Part shown: positions 11,466 to 21,573 of the stretch, piece by piece
How the letters are laid out: the number at the start of each line of letters is the position of its first letter
Position numbering within the stretch: the first letter of the stretch is position 1
Translations under genes and position numbers: made by a program
The notes under the pieces: generated by a model
What the model saw: the letters and a program-made list of their open reading frames with translations, nothing else
Databases searched by the model: none
What the model was told of the DNA's origin: nothing
NCBI GenBank assembly: GCA_963680875.1
Contig: OY804580.1
Location: 96,377,353 to 96,441,352 of the forward strand
DNA length: 64,000 nucleotides
Reading direction: 5' to 3'
Source: Bathymodiolus brooksi
Taxonomy: Eukaryota; Mollusca; Bivalvia; Mytilida; Modiolidae

Positions 11466-11706
11466 AGTCGTGGCCGTGATCGTATGATAGTTGGATTTAC
11501 AACTACCTATGCAATCAGTACCTATCACCACTAACGTTGTGAGTTCGAATCCCACTCAGGCGATACAACATTATATGATAAAGTTTGTCAGTAACATACG
11601 ACAGGTCGGTGGTTTTCTCCGGGTACTCCGGTTTCCTCCACCAATAAAACTGACCGCCATGATATAACTGAAATATTGTTGAAAGTGGAGTTAAACACCA
11701 TAAACC
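11466..11706 (+). mobile_element. SINE family 1, near full length
   Basis: Head gtcgtggccgtgatcgtatg, good box B gagttcgaatccc, tail gtggagttaaacaccataaa. Confidence 0.78.
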
Positions 11707-11855
11707 TAAACAACAGTCATTCAATCAATGAATCGGACAATCATATTTCATTAACTTAACTGGTAAAATTCACGAAATGTCAAAGAATGTGCTGAAATAA
11801 TACCCACTATTTAACAATCAATCAATCGGACAATCCCATTCAATTAACTTAACAC

Positions 11856-12118
11856 AGCCTCGGTGGTATAATGGTTGGTGTTGTCGTTTTGAGTACGATA
11901 GAACGTGAGTTAGTTCCCCTGTCACATTAAGTAAGATACTATGTAAACTTTTGACATTTGCTGCTTTTCTGTTACAACAGACAGCATTAAGGAGTTCGTT
12001 CAAGCACTGATTCGCTCGGAATCAGGATAATGTGCCATATGAAGTGGCGAGTCGACAAGCGGATTGTTCCTTCAGTGAACTACTTCTATAATCTAGATCA
12101 GCGTGTTGATTTAATAAA
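11856..12118 (+). mobile_element. tRNA-derived SINE family 3, copy 2
   Basis: Head cctcggtggtataatggttg (A-box-like), diverged B-box gttagttcccc, then body matches to copies 1 and 3: gcattaaggagttcgttcaa, ggaatcaggataatgtgcca, gacaagcggattgttccttc, cagtgaacta. Confidence 0.68.
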
Positions 12119-12145
12119 AAGCAGATAACAACAAATGAAAGATAA

Positions 12146-12428
12146 AAGTTTGAAGATAACCCAAGGGGTAATTCGAAAGACATGCAATACAATGGTGAAA
12201 GCAAAAGACATGCAATACAATGGTGAAAGCAAAAGGAAAAAATGATAAACAATGATCTACAAAACAATACATTGAAAACTAAAGATCGAACACAAGCCAC
12301 ACACAAAACCGGGGGTGAACTCAGATGCTTGACCCGAAGTGTAAGCAGTTCCTGGTTCACTGATGGCACCCGTCGTGTTACTGCTAAGCGCCACGAACAG
12401 CATATGATATGGAAATCATTCTCCCATC
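12146..12428 (-). mobile_element. Element E, long copy
   Basis: aaaagtttgaagataaccca to cgccacgaacagcatatgat; it extends the family beyond the agtggcaccc region and shows a 2x repeat of gacatgcaatacaatggtga (12176-12237). Confidence 0.68.
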
Positions 12429-12756
12429 AAAAATAACGTATTGTCGTAAAAAATAAGCTGGTGTTTTCTCACCTGACGTCAAACAACAATCACTCACTCC
12501 TATAATGCGCTTTAAACTTGAAATTAAACTTACATATAAGTAATAAATAACACATAATTATACTACAAATCTATGTTTATGTCTGAAAATGATAATCCCT
12601 TTCTGCATGATTAAGACCGAGGAGAAGCCGAGATCTATAAATCATGGTGATAGGCATTTTTATGTTCTCAGACTTAATATAATATTGTAAACTTATTAAG
12701 ATTTGTTTAAATTGTTAATTGTTCTAATTGGTATTACACGATTAAATCAATCTAGC

Positions 12757-12816
12757 ATGCGGGATAATATGGTGTTTAACGCCACTTTCAACAATAATTC
12801 AGTTATATCGAGGCGG
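12757..12816 (-). mobile_element. SINE tail fragment with apparent target duplication
   Basis: ~60 bp containing ggtgtttaacgccactttca and agttatatcgaggcgg, flanked by tcaatctagc on both sides (12747-12756, 12817-12826). Confidence 0.5.
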
Positions 12817-12904
12817 TCAATCTAGCAGTAATCACGAATAAACGGATTCAGGTTTACTAATGACACGTATTGAAAGTATGTGAACACTATTTTCTTGTTG
12901 ACCT

Positions 12905-13325
12905 ATGATATATGGGAAATACTAATAATAAATAATTAGATGAGAGTGTAAACGTCATACGTACATTGTTGAATCACTCTACTAGATCTTTTGAACCAGA
13001 TTGTAATTTTCAAGAATGGATGTTTTGGTTTAGGATTGATTGATGGTGCTTAACGCCACTTTCAAAAATAATTCAGTTATATCGTGACGGTCAGTTTTAT
13101 TGGTGGAGGAAACCGGAGTACCAACAGAAAACCACCGACCTGTCGGAAGTCACTGACAAACTTTATCACATAATGTTGTATCGAGTACACCCCACCTGAG
13201 CTGGATTCGAACTCACAGCGTTTGATGAATATGGGAATACTAATAATAAAAAAATAGATGAGAGTGTAAACGTCACACGTACAATCACAATTCTGTGAAC
13301 CAGATTGTAATTCTCAAGAATGGAA
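12905..13325. repeat. Direct duplication (~105 bp) flanking a SINE
   Basis: Segment gagagtgtaaacgtc.. ..ccagattgtaatt.tcaag occurs at 12905-13022 and again at 13222-13325, with the SINE at 13044-13222 between. Confidence 0.65.
13044..13222 (-). mobile_element. SINE family 1, 5'-truncated
   Basis: ggtgcttaacgccactttca to gctggattcgaactcacagc. It lies between two copies of a ~105-bp duplicated segment (12905-13022 and 13222-13325). Confidence 0.7.
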
Positions 13326-13573
13326 AACGATATTCAATGGATTTATAAACATTTTTAATCGTTGAGATATTAGTTATTTGATATTTAGGTTAGAGTAACA
13401 TGTTTGATTGCTTTTTCATTTTCCCATAATTATTCAAATGTTTTGTTTACCCATGTATCATCGTATATACATGGTACCACCGATGTATTGGACATATTTA
13501 TATTGTTGATGCAATAGATAGCGACCACTGACTACCCTATTTAGAACATGATTTGTTATATTGTTCGATACTT

Positions 13574-13930
13574 CCTTCTCGAGTACCGGGGTTCACTCCG
13601 GGTGTTTTCTGGGGTCCCTGTTGCCGATCTCTATATAATTTCACTGAATTTGGTACTGCTTTGACAACTATTTTACCTATTTTGTTCCAGTATTGTTATA
13701 AATACTGTTATAGTGACAGCCGGAACCTTTGAGCCGTAATGAAAGCGGGAGGTTTGGCGCTTTAAAATCTGATTCAACCCACCATTTCTTTAGAAATGCC
13801 TGTACCAAGTAAGGGTCATTACGGTTTTCACAGTTTTCCGGTTGTTGACTGATTTTGTCTGTTTATAGACTTATGAGTTTTGACTTTCCCTTTGTAAGAT
13901 TGTTCGTAGTTCGGTAATTTTGTTATTACC
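13574..13930 (+). mobile_element. Dispersed family F, mosaic with E-like 5' part
   Basis: An E-like start (ttcactccgggtgttttctg) joined to a second dispersed sequence: gcgggaggtttggcgcttta, caacccaccatttctttaga, tgcctgtaccaagtaagggt, cttatgagttttgactttcc. Part of the latter recurs at 19550-19690 on the minus strand. I recall similar text from bivalve genomes; class unknown. Confidence 0.5.
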
Positions 13931-14753
13931 CTTATGTTCTGTGTTGTGTTGTCTGTATTTATTTGTACTCTTATGTTTTCATCTTTCATTTTTTGCTTTG
14001 CTTTGCTTGTCTTTATTCTGTGTCATGAACACGTGTGTGTCGGTGTCTCGGGATTGTCCTCTTGGTTTTCTCTAAAGTGTGTTCCCTGTTTTGTCAGTCG
14101 AGAACACTTACATTTTTAATACCATGTTCTAAATGACAAAAATATATATAATAACGACTTATTATTGAAACAACTACATTGTACTTGAATATTTGTCTTA
14201 ACAAACAACACAATACAGATAATTATTTAATTAGCATATAAGAAGTTTGTTAAAATTACGAAACAATGTTCTATTGTCGACTAGATCAAAATAGACCTAA
14301 TGATACCAGTATGTAAATTGTTTTGTTTGTTTAGACTGCAAATTACCTTTCAACCTCTCAATTTAAATTATTTACAACACGAATGTTAATCTACAGGCCC
14401 CTCAAGACAGTGGGTTTAAAATGGCAGGTTTCTCAAAAGGACAGGTTTTGTCGAGATTAACATTTGATAGCGTCTGAATCTGAAAATATATTAAACCACT
14501 AATAACTGTTTGAAATAGCCCCATGGGGCCCATCCTATATACATGTAATAAGAGAGCTCTAATTTGATCAGTTTCGCATATTTTTAGTTGAAAAAGGGAG
14601 AAAATTAAGATAATGATAAAATCCACGGTGTCGCTTTAAGCAAAAAGGAGAGGTGTTGACCCCAAGTACCTGTGTCGTGAACAAATGAGCTAATGGCAGT
14701 TAGGTTAATATATGTATCCGTGTCAAAAGATATCGATGTTCGTGTCGTCATTT

Positions 14754-14890
14754 TACACGACGGGTGTTGTTAACAAGGCAGAACTTGCCTACTCTTCCGG
14801 AGCACCTGAAATCACTCCCGGTTTTTAGTGGAGTTCGTGTTGTCTGTTCTTTTTAGTTTTATGTGTAACGGATTTGTCATATGTGTCCCT
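14754..14890 (+). mobile_element. Element E, 5' half
   Basis: ttacacgacgggtgttgtta, cttccggagcacctgaaatc, gtttttagtggagttcgtgt. Confidence 0.6.
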
Positions 14891-15266
14891 TGAATTTCGA
14901 TTTCCTGTTTAACGGATTGGTTGCGTTTGTCTCATAGCCAAACCGGTTAATCAAATTGCATTATTGGGAAATTGTTTCAATATATTTCCATTCTAAAAAC
15001 TGGATACAATCCATGACAAGAAGACGGGTGAAAACGGGTCATTTACCGAATTCCCGGGACCCGTCGGGTGATTGAAAAATCTCGGGTGAGAGGACACATT
15101 TCGGCAAATTCATGACCGGTGTGACCCGCAAAGAAACGGGTGAGTTGACATGTATGGACGACGTTCAGTTATATAGGGTACATGTATATAGGAACCACCC
15201 TCATGGTCTGTCGGAATGCCTTGAAGGATATTAATGAGACTTGGTATGCCTCTTGCATTTATAGGT

Positions 15267-15314
15267 TGTCGGACTAATGGGCTGTCGGACTAATGGGCCG
15301 TCGGACTATTGGGA
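15267..15314 (+). repeat. 16-bp repeat, 3 copies
   Basis: tgtcggactaatgggc three times; the third unit has cg..tattggga. Confidence 0.8.
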
Positions 15315-15723
15315 GGACCCCAATAAATACTTTATCGAGTCTTGCTACAACACGTCACGTTTACTTTCCATTTCGGGGTATAAATGAAAAATCTTTTTAA
15401 GTTGTAGCGAGTCACTCACTCTATTCATTCTTGTTTTATCTTAATATAGAAAGACTACATTTATTTTCGTATGAGAGTATCGAAGGAGAAAATAACTATA
15501 TATTATGTTATGAATGTAGTATGTGTGTGTATCCTTTGTTTGTCCCATTTTATTATTTTTACATTCAAATCTGGGGATTTGGCAAATATTTTTCACAATG
15601 ACGTGTTGATACAGTATTTAACACGATATATACTTAATTGTTCAACCTTAAACAAAGTTAATTTGTTAGTATTTACGACAGGTAAATACACTTTTACAAT
15701 TAGATGTGTCTATATGTAGTTTG

Positions 15724-15950
15724 CGGGGCTGTCGTGAACGTGATCGTTCGCAATCAGTGCCTATCTCCACTAAAGTTGTGAGATCGAATTCCGCTCATGG
15801 CGAGGTGTACTCGATACAACTTTATGTGATAAAGTTCGCTAGTGACTTGCGGCAGGTCGGTTCTTTTCTCTGGGTACTCCGGATGCATCCACCAATAAAA
15901 CTGGCAACCACGATATAACTGAAATATTGTTGAAAGTGACGTTAAACATT
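15724..15950 (+). mobile_element. SINE family 1 with head deletion
   Basis: gcggggctgtcgtgaacgtg, lacking the tatggtagttggatttac segment; tail ttgaaagtgacgttaaac. Confidence 0.7.
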
Positions 15951-16229
15951 TGTCGCGAGGAAATATAACATCCATTTTATCACTGCTTTTTTTTATAACT
16001 GAGAGCAGAAGTTGGCAGGGAGTTATATATGAACGCAGATTGAGTTCTTACAGTCACTTTTTAATTAAATTGTGGAAAAACAAAACAAATGTTTTGCGGA
16101 AATGCCAAAAAAAACCCAACACTTTCTTAAAATAATTGCGGAAATGCAATGCGCTCAAATGTAAGTAGTGAGTCTCGTTTGCTGTTCGGTATAAACAAAT
16201 TAAAAACGTTAGTGCATCGAGAAGATTAT

Positions 16230-16411
16230 AATATGGTACTGCTAACCCTTCCGGGTTTTAGTGGGGTTCGCTGAATCTTTAGTTTTCATTGTCGTGTTTT
16301 GTACGTATAGATCATTGCGTGTCCTTTCGTCCTTTTTTTTTCTTTTCTTTTCTTTTGACCATTGTATTGTATGTCCTTCTTCCATTCTGAATACCACTTT
16401 AGTATCATCAA
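16230..16411 (+). mobile_element. Element E, internally deleted
   Basis: tactgctaacccttccgggt, then the 3' half with a polypyrimidine run and gtatgtccttcttccattct. Confidence 0.6.
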
Positions 16412-16640
16412 ACATTTCTGGTCAATTATCTATAATTTAACTCTTCAATTAAATCACTCGGCCTGCTTAAGCCTATATAAATAGTTTGAAGTTTAAAATT
16501 GATAAATCTTCTTACATAATCGTCAACTTGTAGAAGGTGGTCTGTACTTGTTAGAAGTTAAAGTAAATACCCGTAGCAACGTTTGAAATATACAACTGAC
16601 CGTCACGATATAACTGTTAATGGTGTAAAATTGTCATTAC

Positions 16641-16644
<4 letters not shown>

Positions 16645-16694
<50 letters not shown>

Positions 16695-16696
16695 GC
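16645..16696 (+). repeat. (AG)n microsatellite joined to a G run
   Basis: About 20 AG pairs followed by ~12 G, at the broken left end of the second PIF/Harbinger-like MITE. Confidence 0.9.
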
Positions 16697-16941
16697 TATG
16701 ATTTTTTTGGGGGTTCAGAATATTTTTTCGGACAACACGAGAGTTAGAATATTTATTATTTTTGTCGCGAATTTTTTTTCCAGAATTTAACATTAGGTTA
16801 TATGACAAAAACTCTGAATCATATTATTTTTTTTTCCTCCACCAAAATCAGAATATTTTTTCAGCAACATTGGGAATCAAATTTTTTTTTAGAAAAAAAA
16901 ACATAGTCCCCTCCCCCCCTGGAAGTTAAATGGTCCGTCCC
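16685..16941. mobile_element. Second copy of the PIF/Harbinger-like MITE, left end lost
   Basis: Matches 5035-5331 in the same orientation (ggacaacacgagagttagaa, tcctccaccaaaatcagaat, agcaacattgggaatcaa). The right TIR gttaaatggtccgtccc is intact and followed by TTA. The left TIR is missing and replaced by the (AG)n run at 16645-16684 that joins a G run. Confidence 0.7.
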
Positions 16942-16946
16942 TTAGA

Positions 16947-17030
16947 GTGAACAACACGAACCCCACTAAAAGCGGTGGTGAACTGAGGTACTCTGGAAGG
17001 GTAGCAAATTCACGCTCCACTAACGACACT
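16947..17030 (-). mobile_element. Element E fragment
   Basis: acaacacgaaccccactaaa, ggtactctggaagggtagca, cgctccactaacgacac. It lies right next to the MITE end at 16941. Confidence 0.6.
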
Positions 17031-17663
17031 ATATTTATAATCTCTATAAAGAACATTTAGCTATAGTACTACAACAAATGACTGTATTCTTGTCGCGAAT
17101 AAAAACAAAGTGAAATTCAATACGTAGAACCAAATCTTAAACGTAAGAGAATAACTGTATCCGGAGGGAAAACCAGCAAATGTTAAATTTTAAACAAATC
17201 ACTTCCTGAGGTTAATGTACAGAAGAACTATTTATGTGTATTTTAGTATAATGTCATTAACAGAACTATTACACAGGCTTTTGGATTATCCCTCTCCATA
17301 ATCTTCCCACTTTTAAATGAAAAATAGTCAGGAATGAACTTCAAGTGGTTTAAACCGAACGATAAAAAAGTGAATACACGACCCTAGATCTATTATACAA
17401 ACTGCCAAGTTTGAGATATTAAGCATAAAAATGCGGTTAACCAATTGAGAATAAATAATAAATAAATAATGTTCCGTTTGTCGTAATGATGGTTGAGAAC
17501 ATCGGCTCTGTTTTGTTAGAGCCAATATTATACCTAGATCAACTTCTGTGTCACTTTTGATTGAAGTATCTGTACCCATCCAGGAAGGTGAAAGGTCATG
17601 TATTTATATGTTGAATATTTCCAAATTCAATCGTAAAATCGTAGAAACAGAGACAAAATCGAT
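17031..17663. other. Unique DNA before satellite C
   Basis: No feature recognised. The minus frame at 17328-17579 lacks any family signature. 19691-20151 and 20341-20909 are similarly empty, except for a short dispersed motif (ttcggtattcgctaacgttt) near 19950-19970 that recurs inverted at 21245-21270. Confidence 0.45.
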
Positions 17664-19400
17664 ACCTCTAACACAGATATACATGACCACTCATTGTCCT
17701 GCCACCCCTAACACAGATATACATGACCACTCAGTTTCCTGCCACCCCTAACACAGATATACATGAACACTCAGTTTCCTGCCACCCCTAACACAGATAT
17801 ACATAAACACTCAGTTTCCTGCCACCCCTAACACTGATATACATAAACACTCAGTTTCATGCCACCCCTAACACAGATATACACGAACACTCAGTTTCCT
17901 GCCACCCCTAACACAGATATACACGAACACTCAGTTTCCTGCCACCCCTAACACAGATATACATGAACACTCAGTTTCCTGCCACCCCTAACACAGATAT
18001 ACACGAACACTCAGTTTCCTGCCACCCCTAACAAAGATATACATGAACACTCGGTTTCCTGCCACCCCTAACACAGATATACATGACCACTCATTTTCCT
18101 GCCACCCCTAACACAGATATACATGAACACTCAGTTTCCTGCCACCCCTAACACAGATATACATGAACACTCAGTTTCCTGCCACCCCTAACACAGATAT
18201 ACATGAACACTCAGTTTCCTGCCACCCCTAACACAGATATACATGAACACTCAGTTTCCTGCCATGGTGCCGACACTTCAAACACAGATATACATGAACA
18301 CTCATTTTCCTGCCATGGTGCCGACACTTCAAACACAGATATACATGAACACTCATTTTCCTGCCATGGTGCCGACACTTCAAACACAGATATACATGAA
18401 CACTCAGTTTCCTGCCACCCCTAACACAGATATACATGAACACTCAGTTTCCTGCCATCCCTAACACAGATATACATGAACCCTTAGTTTCTTGCCACCC
18501 CTAACACAGATATACATGGACACTCAGTTTCCTGCCACCCCTAACACAGATATACATGAACACTCAGTTTCCTTCCACCCCTAACACAGCTATACATGAA
18601 CACTCAGTTTCCTGCCATGGTGCCGACACTCCAAACACAGATATACATGAACACTCATTTTCCTGCCATGGTGCCGACACTTCAAATACAGATATACATG
18701 AACACTCATTTTCCTGCCATAGTGCCGACACTTCAAACACAGATATACATGAACACTCATTTTCCTGCCATGGTGCCGACATTCCAAACACAGATATACA
18801 TGAACACTCATTTTCCTGCCATGGTGCCGACACTCCAAACACAGATATACATGAACACTCGTTTTCCTGCCATGGTGCCGACACTCCAAACACAGATATA
18901 CATGAACACTCATTTTCCTGCCATGGTGCCGACACTTCAAACACAGATATACATGAACACTCATTTTCCTGCCCTGGTGCCGACACTTCAAACACAGATA
19001 TACATGAACACTCATTTTCCTGCCATGGTGACAACACTCCAAACACAGATATACATGAACACTCATTTTCCTGCCATGGTTCCGACACTTCAAACACAAA
19101 TATACATGAACACTCATTTTCCTGCTATGGTGCCGACACTCCAAACACAGATATACATGAACACTCATTTCCCTGCCCTGGTGCCGACACTCCAAACACA
19201 GATATACATGAACACTCATTTTCCTGCCATGGTGCCGACATTCCAAACACAGATATACATGAACACTCATTTTCCTGCCATGGTGCCGACACTCCAAACA
19301 CAGATATACATGAACACTCATTTTCCTGCCATGGTGCCGACGCTTCAAACACAGATATACATGAACACTCATTTTTCTGCCATGGTGCCGACACTTCAAT
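17664..19400 (+). repeat. Satellite C: mixed 40-bp and 51-bp tandem units
   Basis: Shared core cacagatatacatgaacac. The 40-bp unit (ccacccctaacacag...tttcctg) fills ~17664-18260. Three 51-bp units (ccatggtgccgacacttcaa...) follow at ~18262-18415, then 40-bp units to ~18610, then 51-bp units to ~19400. The two unit types differ by an 11-bp indel plus substitutions in the non-core part. 51 is 17 codons, which keeps frames open on both strands in the right half (18556-19419 and 18596-19489 on +, 18590-19399 on -). I read these as arithmetic artefacts, not genes. Confidence 0.95.
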
Positions 19401-19549
19401 TAACAAGTGGTGGGATTAATCTAGTTTTACAGTCCCAAGCTTCTCCTGTTAATGAAATGATTATTTCATGTAGCGTGTTCCGCATTTGAATAAGATGCCA
19501 CCCTCAAATATAATTGGGATGAGCAGCGTTGCTAAAAAAAAAGAAGAGT

Positions 19550-19690
19550 AATTAAGGGCAATAACACAATTACCGAACTCCGAACAATCTTACAAAGGGA
19601 AAGTCAAAACTCATAAGTTTATAAACAGACAAAATCAGTCAACAACCGGAAAACTGTGAAAACCGTAATGACCCTGACTTGGTACAGGCA
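19550..19690 (-). mobile_element. Dispersed family F fragment
   Basis: Inverted match to 13790-13930 (caaagggaaagtcaaaactc, acaaccggaaaactgtgaaa, cttggtacaggcat). It starts 150 bp after satellite C. Confidence 0.6.
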
Positions 19691-20151
19691 TATCCTAATC
19701 TAGAAAATTGTCCATAATATATTTATTCCGTGTTGTGATGTCCGTTACGATTTCCGCATAAAAACGATGTTCGGTTCGTCTTTACCTCCACTTGTTTGTA
19801 GGAGGGCTCATGTCCTATTTACGTTATTTATGTTTGTTTGCGCATAGTGGTGTCTAATACATATTATGTTGTGTTTTTGTTTTGTTTCTCTTCATCTTGT
19901 GTACACTATGTTGCCAGGTTTCTCTGGATTGTCCATTTTTGATTGCTCCTTCGGTATTCGCTAACGTTTGTTTATCTTTGATACATAAGTTGTCATATGT
20001 ATAATATTAATCCCATTAGAAAGAGTCGATTGCCTCATCCATCATTTAAAAATTAGATAGTACACAAGGCACATGGAAGACATAACAGGGAACCGATAGT
20101 AAACTTTGAACCGAAATATAATTACCAAAGCCAGCATCGTTGGTGCATTCA

Positions 20152-20340
20152 TGCTACTAGCAGAGCTGGAACTGCCTACCCTTCCGGAGCACATGAGTTC
20201 ACTCGTGGTTATAAGTGGGGTTAGTGTTGCTCAATCTCTATTTTTTGTATGTAGGTAATTGTCTGTTCTATTTTTGGTTTTTGCATTGTCTGTCCTTTTT
20301 CGATTTACAGCTTCTGATGGTGTTTTCAAACTCTTCTTAG
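20152..20340 (+). mobile_element. Element E copy
   Basis: gagctggaactgcctaccct, ggagcacatgagttcactcg, gtccttttttcgattt-like segment, ending ttcaaactcttcttagt. Confidence 0.62.
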
Positions 20341-20909
20341 TAAAAAAAAACAACAAAATAATACGAATAAAAAAAGTGGAAAATAAAATAATTCCATTAC
20401 GATTTGAAACATTATAACTAATCCGTCTATATTGATGCCATAATCACTAAATAAAGTATTATAGTCCATGATAAATAATTAAGTATGTATCTGTTAAACT
20501 AGATAAAAGAATGTTATCATGATGGTAATTTGTTCTCGTGGAAACTATCGCATTACTTACTTTTGTATGATACATTCGATTGGGTCGTATATGGTTACAT
20601 GTAATAATGGTTACAATTATGTGAAAAAGAAATTCCAAGCTGTTGTATGAATTATTAATTTTCATTCAGCTAAATAAAATTGGACTTAGTAGTTTCTATA
20701 AATAGCATCCGTAATGTTGATCTAAAATACTGCTTATGAAATGAACATTGTGTATCATAAAAATATATTTCTTTCAAAATGTTCTTAGCTTGGAATTAAC
20801 AAGCAAATAAGTAATAAGAAGTCGGAAAACGAAGAACAGATAATATAATGATTTAAATGTAGAGGACAAAAAGACAAAAAAAAACCATGAATTTAATCAA
20901 CAATATATT

Positions 20910-21088
20910 CAGTCAAACCTTCCTTAAAGGTCACCTCTATATAACAAATCACAGTCTATAAAGGGCAGCCTCGATTTCCCTGTTAATGAAAAGTGCGTAT
21001 AGTTTTCTAACCTATATATAAAGTCCAACTTCCCATAAAGGACACATTTTCGGGTTCTCTATATTGTCCTTTATATGCAGGTTTGACT
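20910..21088. mobile_element. Small MITE with cagtcaaacct ends
   Basis: ~180-bp segment with inverted ends cagtcaaaccttccttaaag and tcctttatatgcaggtttga (imperfect). The interior repeats 'ataaagg' motifs in both orientations. Superfamily uncertain, possibly Tc1/mariner. Confidence 0.5.
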
Positions 21089-21436
21089 AGTTTCCACAGT
21101 AAGTGCACCTTCTATGTATTGCAATTATCACTTCTGACGGGGAATTGAGCTGATTATTATATTTCCAAAGTGTTCAATCCGTTCCAAAGATCTAAAAATA
21201 AATTGTTCATTATAAATAATATATTTCAAATATTTCGAAGCAAATAAACGTTAGAGAATACCGAAGGGGCAATCAAAAATGAACAATCCAAATTCATGTT
21301 GATCTGGTGGCAGAATGCTGCAAGTCTTAATTGGAATGATATATATGTATTAGGCTAAACTATTGCTAAAAATAGCTAAGTTGCTAAATTGAAATATGAC
21401 AAAATTATTATTGCGGGGTCTGATGATAGCTAAGTG

Positions 21437-21573
21437 GTAATCAGATACCGTAAATGAAAGGACACACAACACAATGGCCATTGGGAAAAGAACAAAGGGA
21501 CAAACAATGATTCACAAAACATTACACAGAAAACGAAAGATTGAGCAAAATGAACATTATAAATAACCGAGAG
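21437..21573 (-). mobile_element. Element E fragment, source edge of satellite A
   Basis: Minus-orientation copy of dispersed element E: ccgtaaatgaaagga, acacaacacaatggcc, gggacaaacaatgatt, cattacacagaaaacgaaag, gagcaaaatgaac. It then continues without a break into the first satellite A unit, so the array grew out of this or an equivalent copy. Confidence 0.75.

Larger units (their letters stand above)
13931..15723. other. Mostly unclassified intergenic DNA
   Basis: Contains the E half-copy (14754-14890) and the 16-bp triplet (15267-15314). 14402-14640 has a moderately GC-richer stretch with a 74-codon minus frame that I do not recognise and do not call a gene. Confidence 0.45.

Noticed and set aside
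11160..11555. 131-codon minus-strand frame
   Set aside because: Overlaps a SINE at its start, low-complexity translation, no family signature.
12022..12369. 115-codon minus-strand frame
   Set aside because: Lies entirely in SINE family 3 and element E sequence.
15000..15150. Repeated 'gggtga' motifs suggesting a regulatory array
   Set aside because: Spacing is irregular and copies are too short to separate from chance.
18556..19489. Long open frames (up to 297 codons on +, 269 on -) across satellite C
   Set aside because: The 51-bp unit is 17 codons, so any stop-free frame stays open along the array. Frames are open on both strands, there is no splice or start context, and the 40-bp blocks break the frame.
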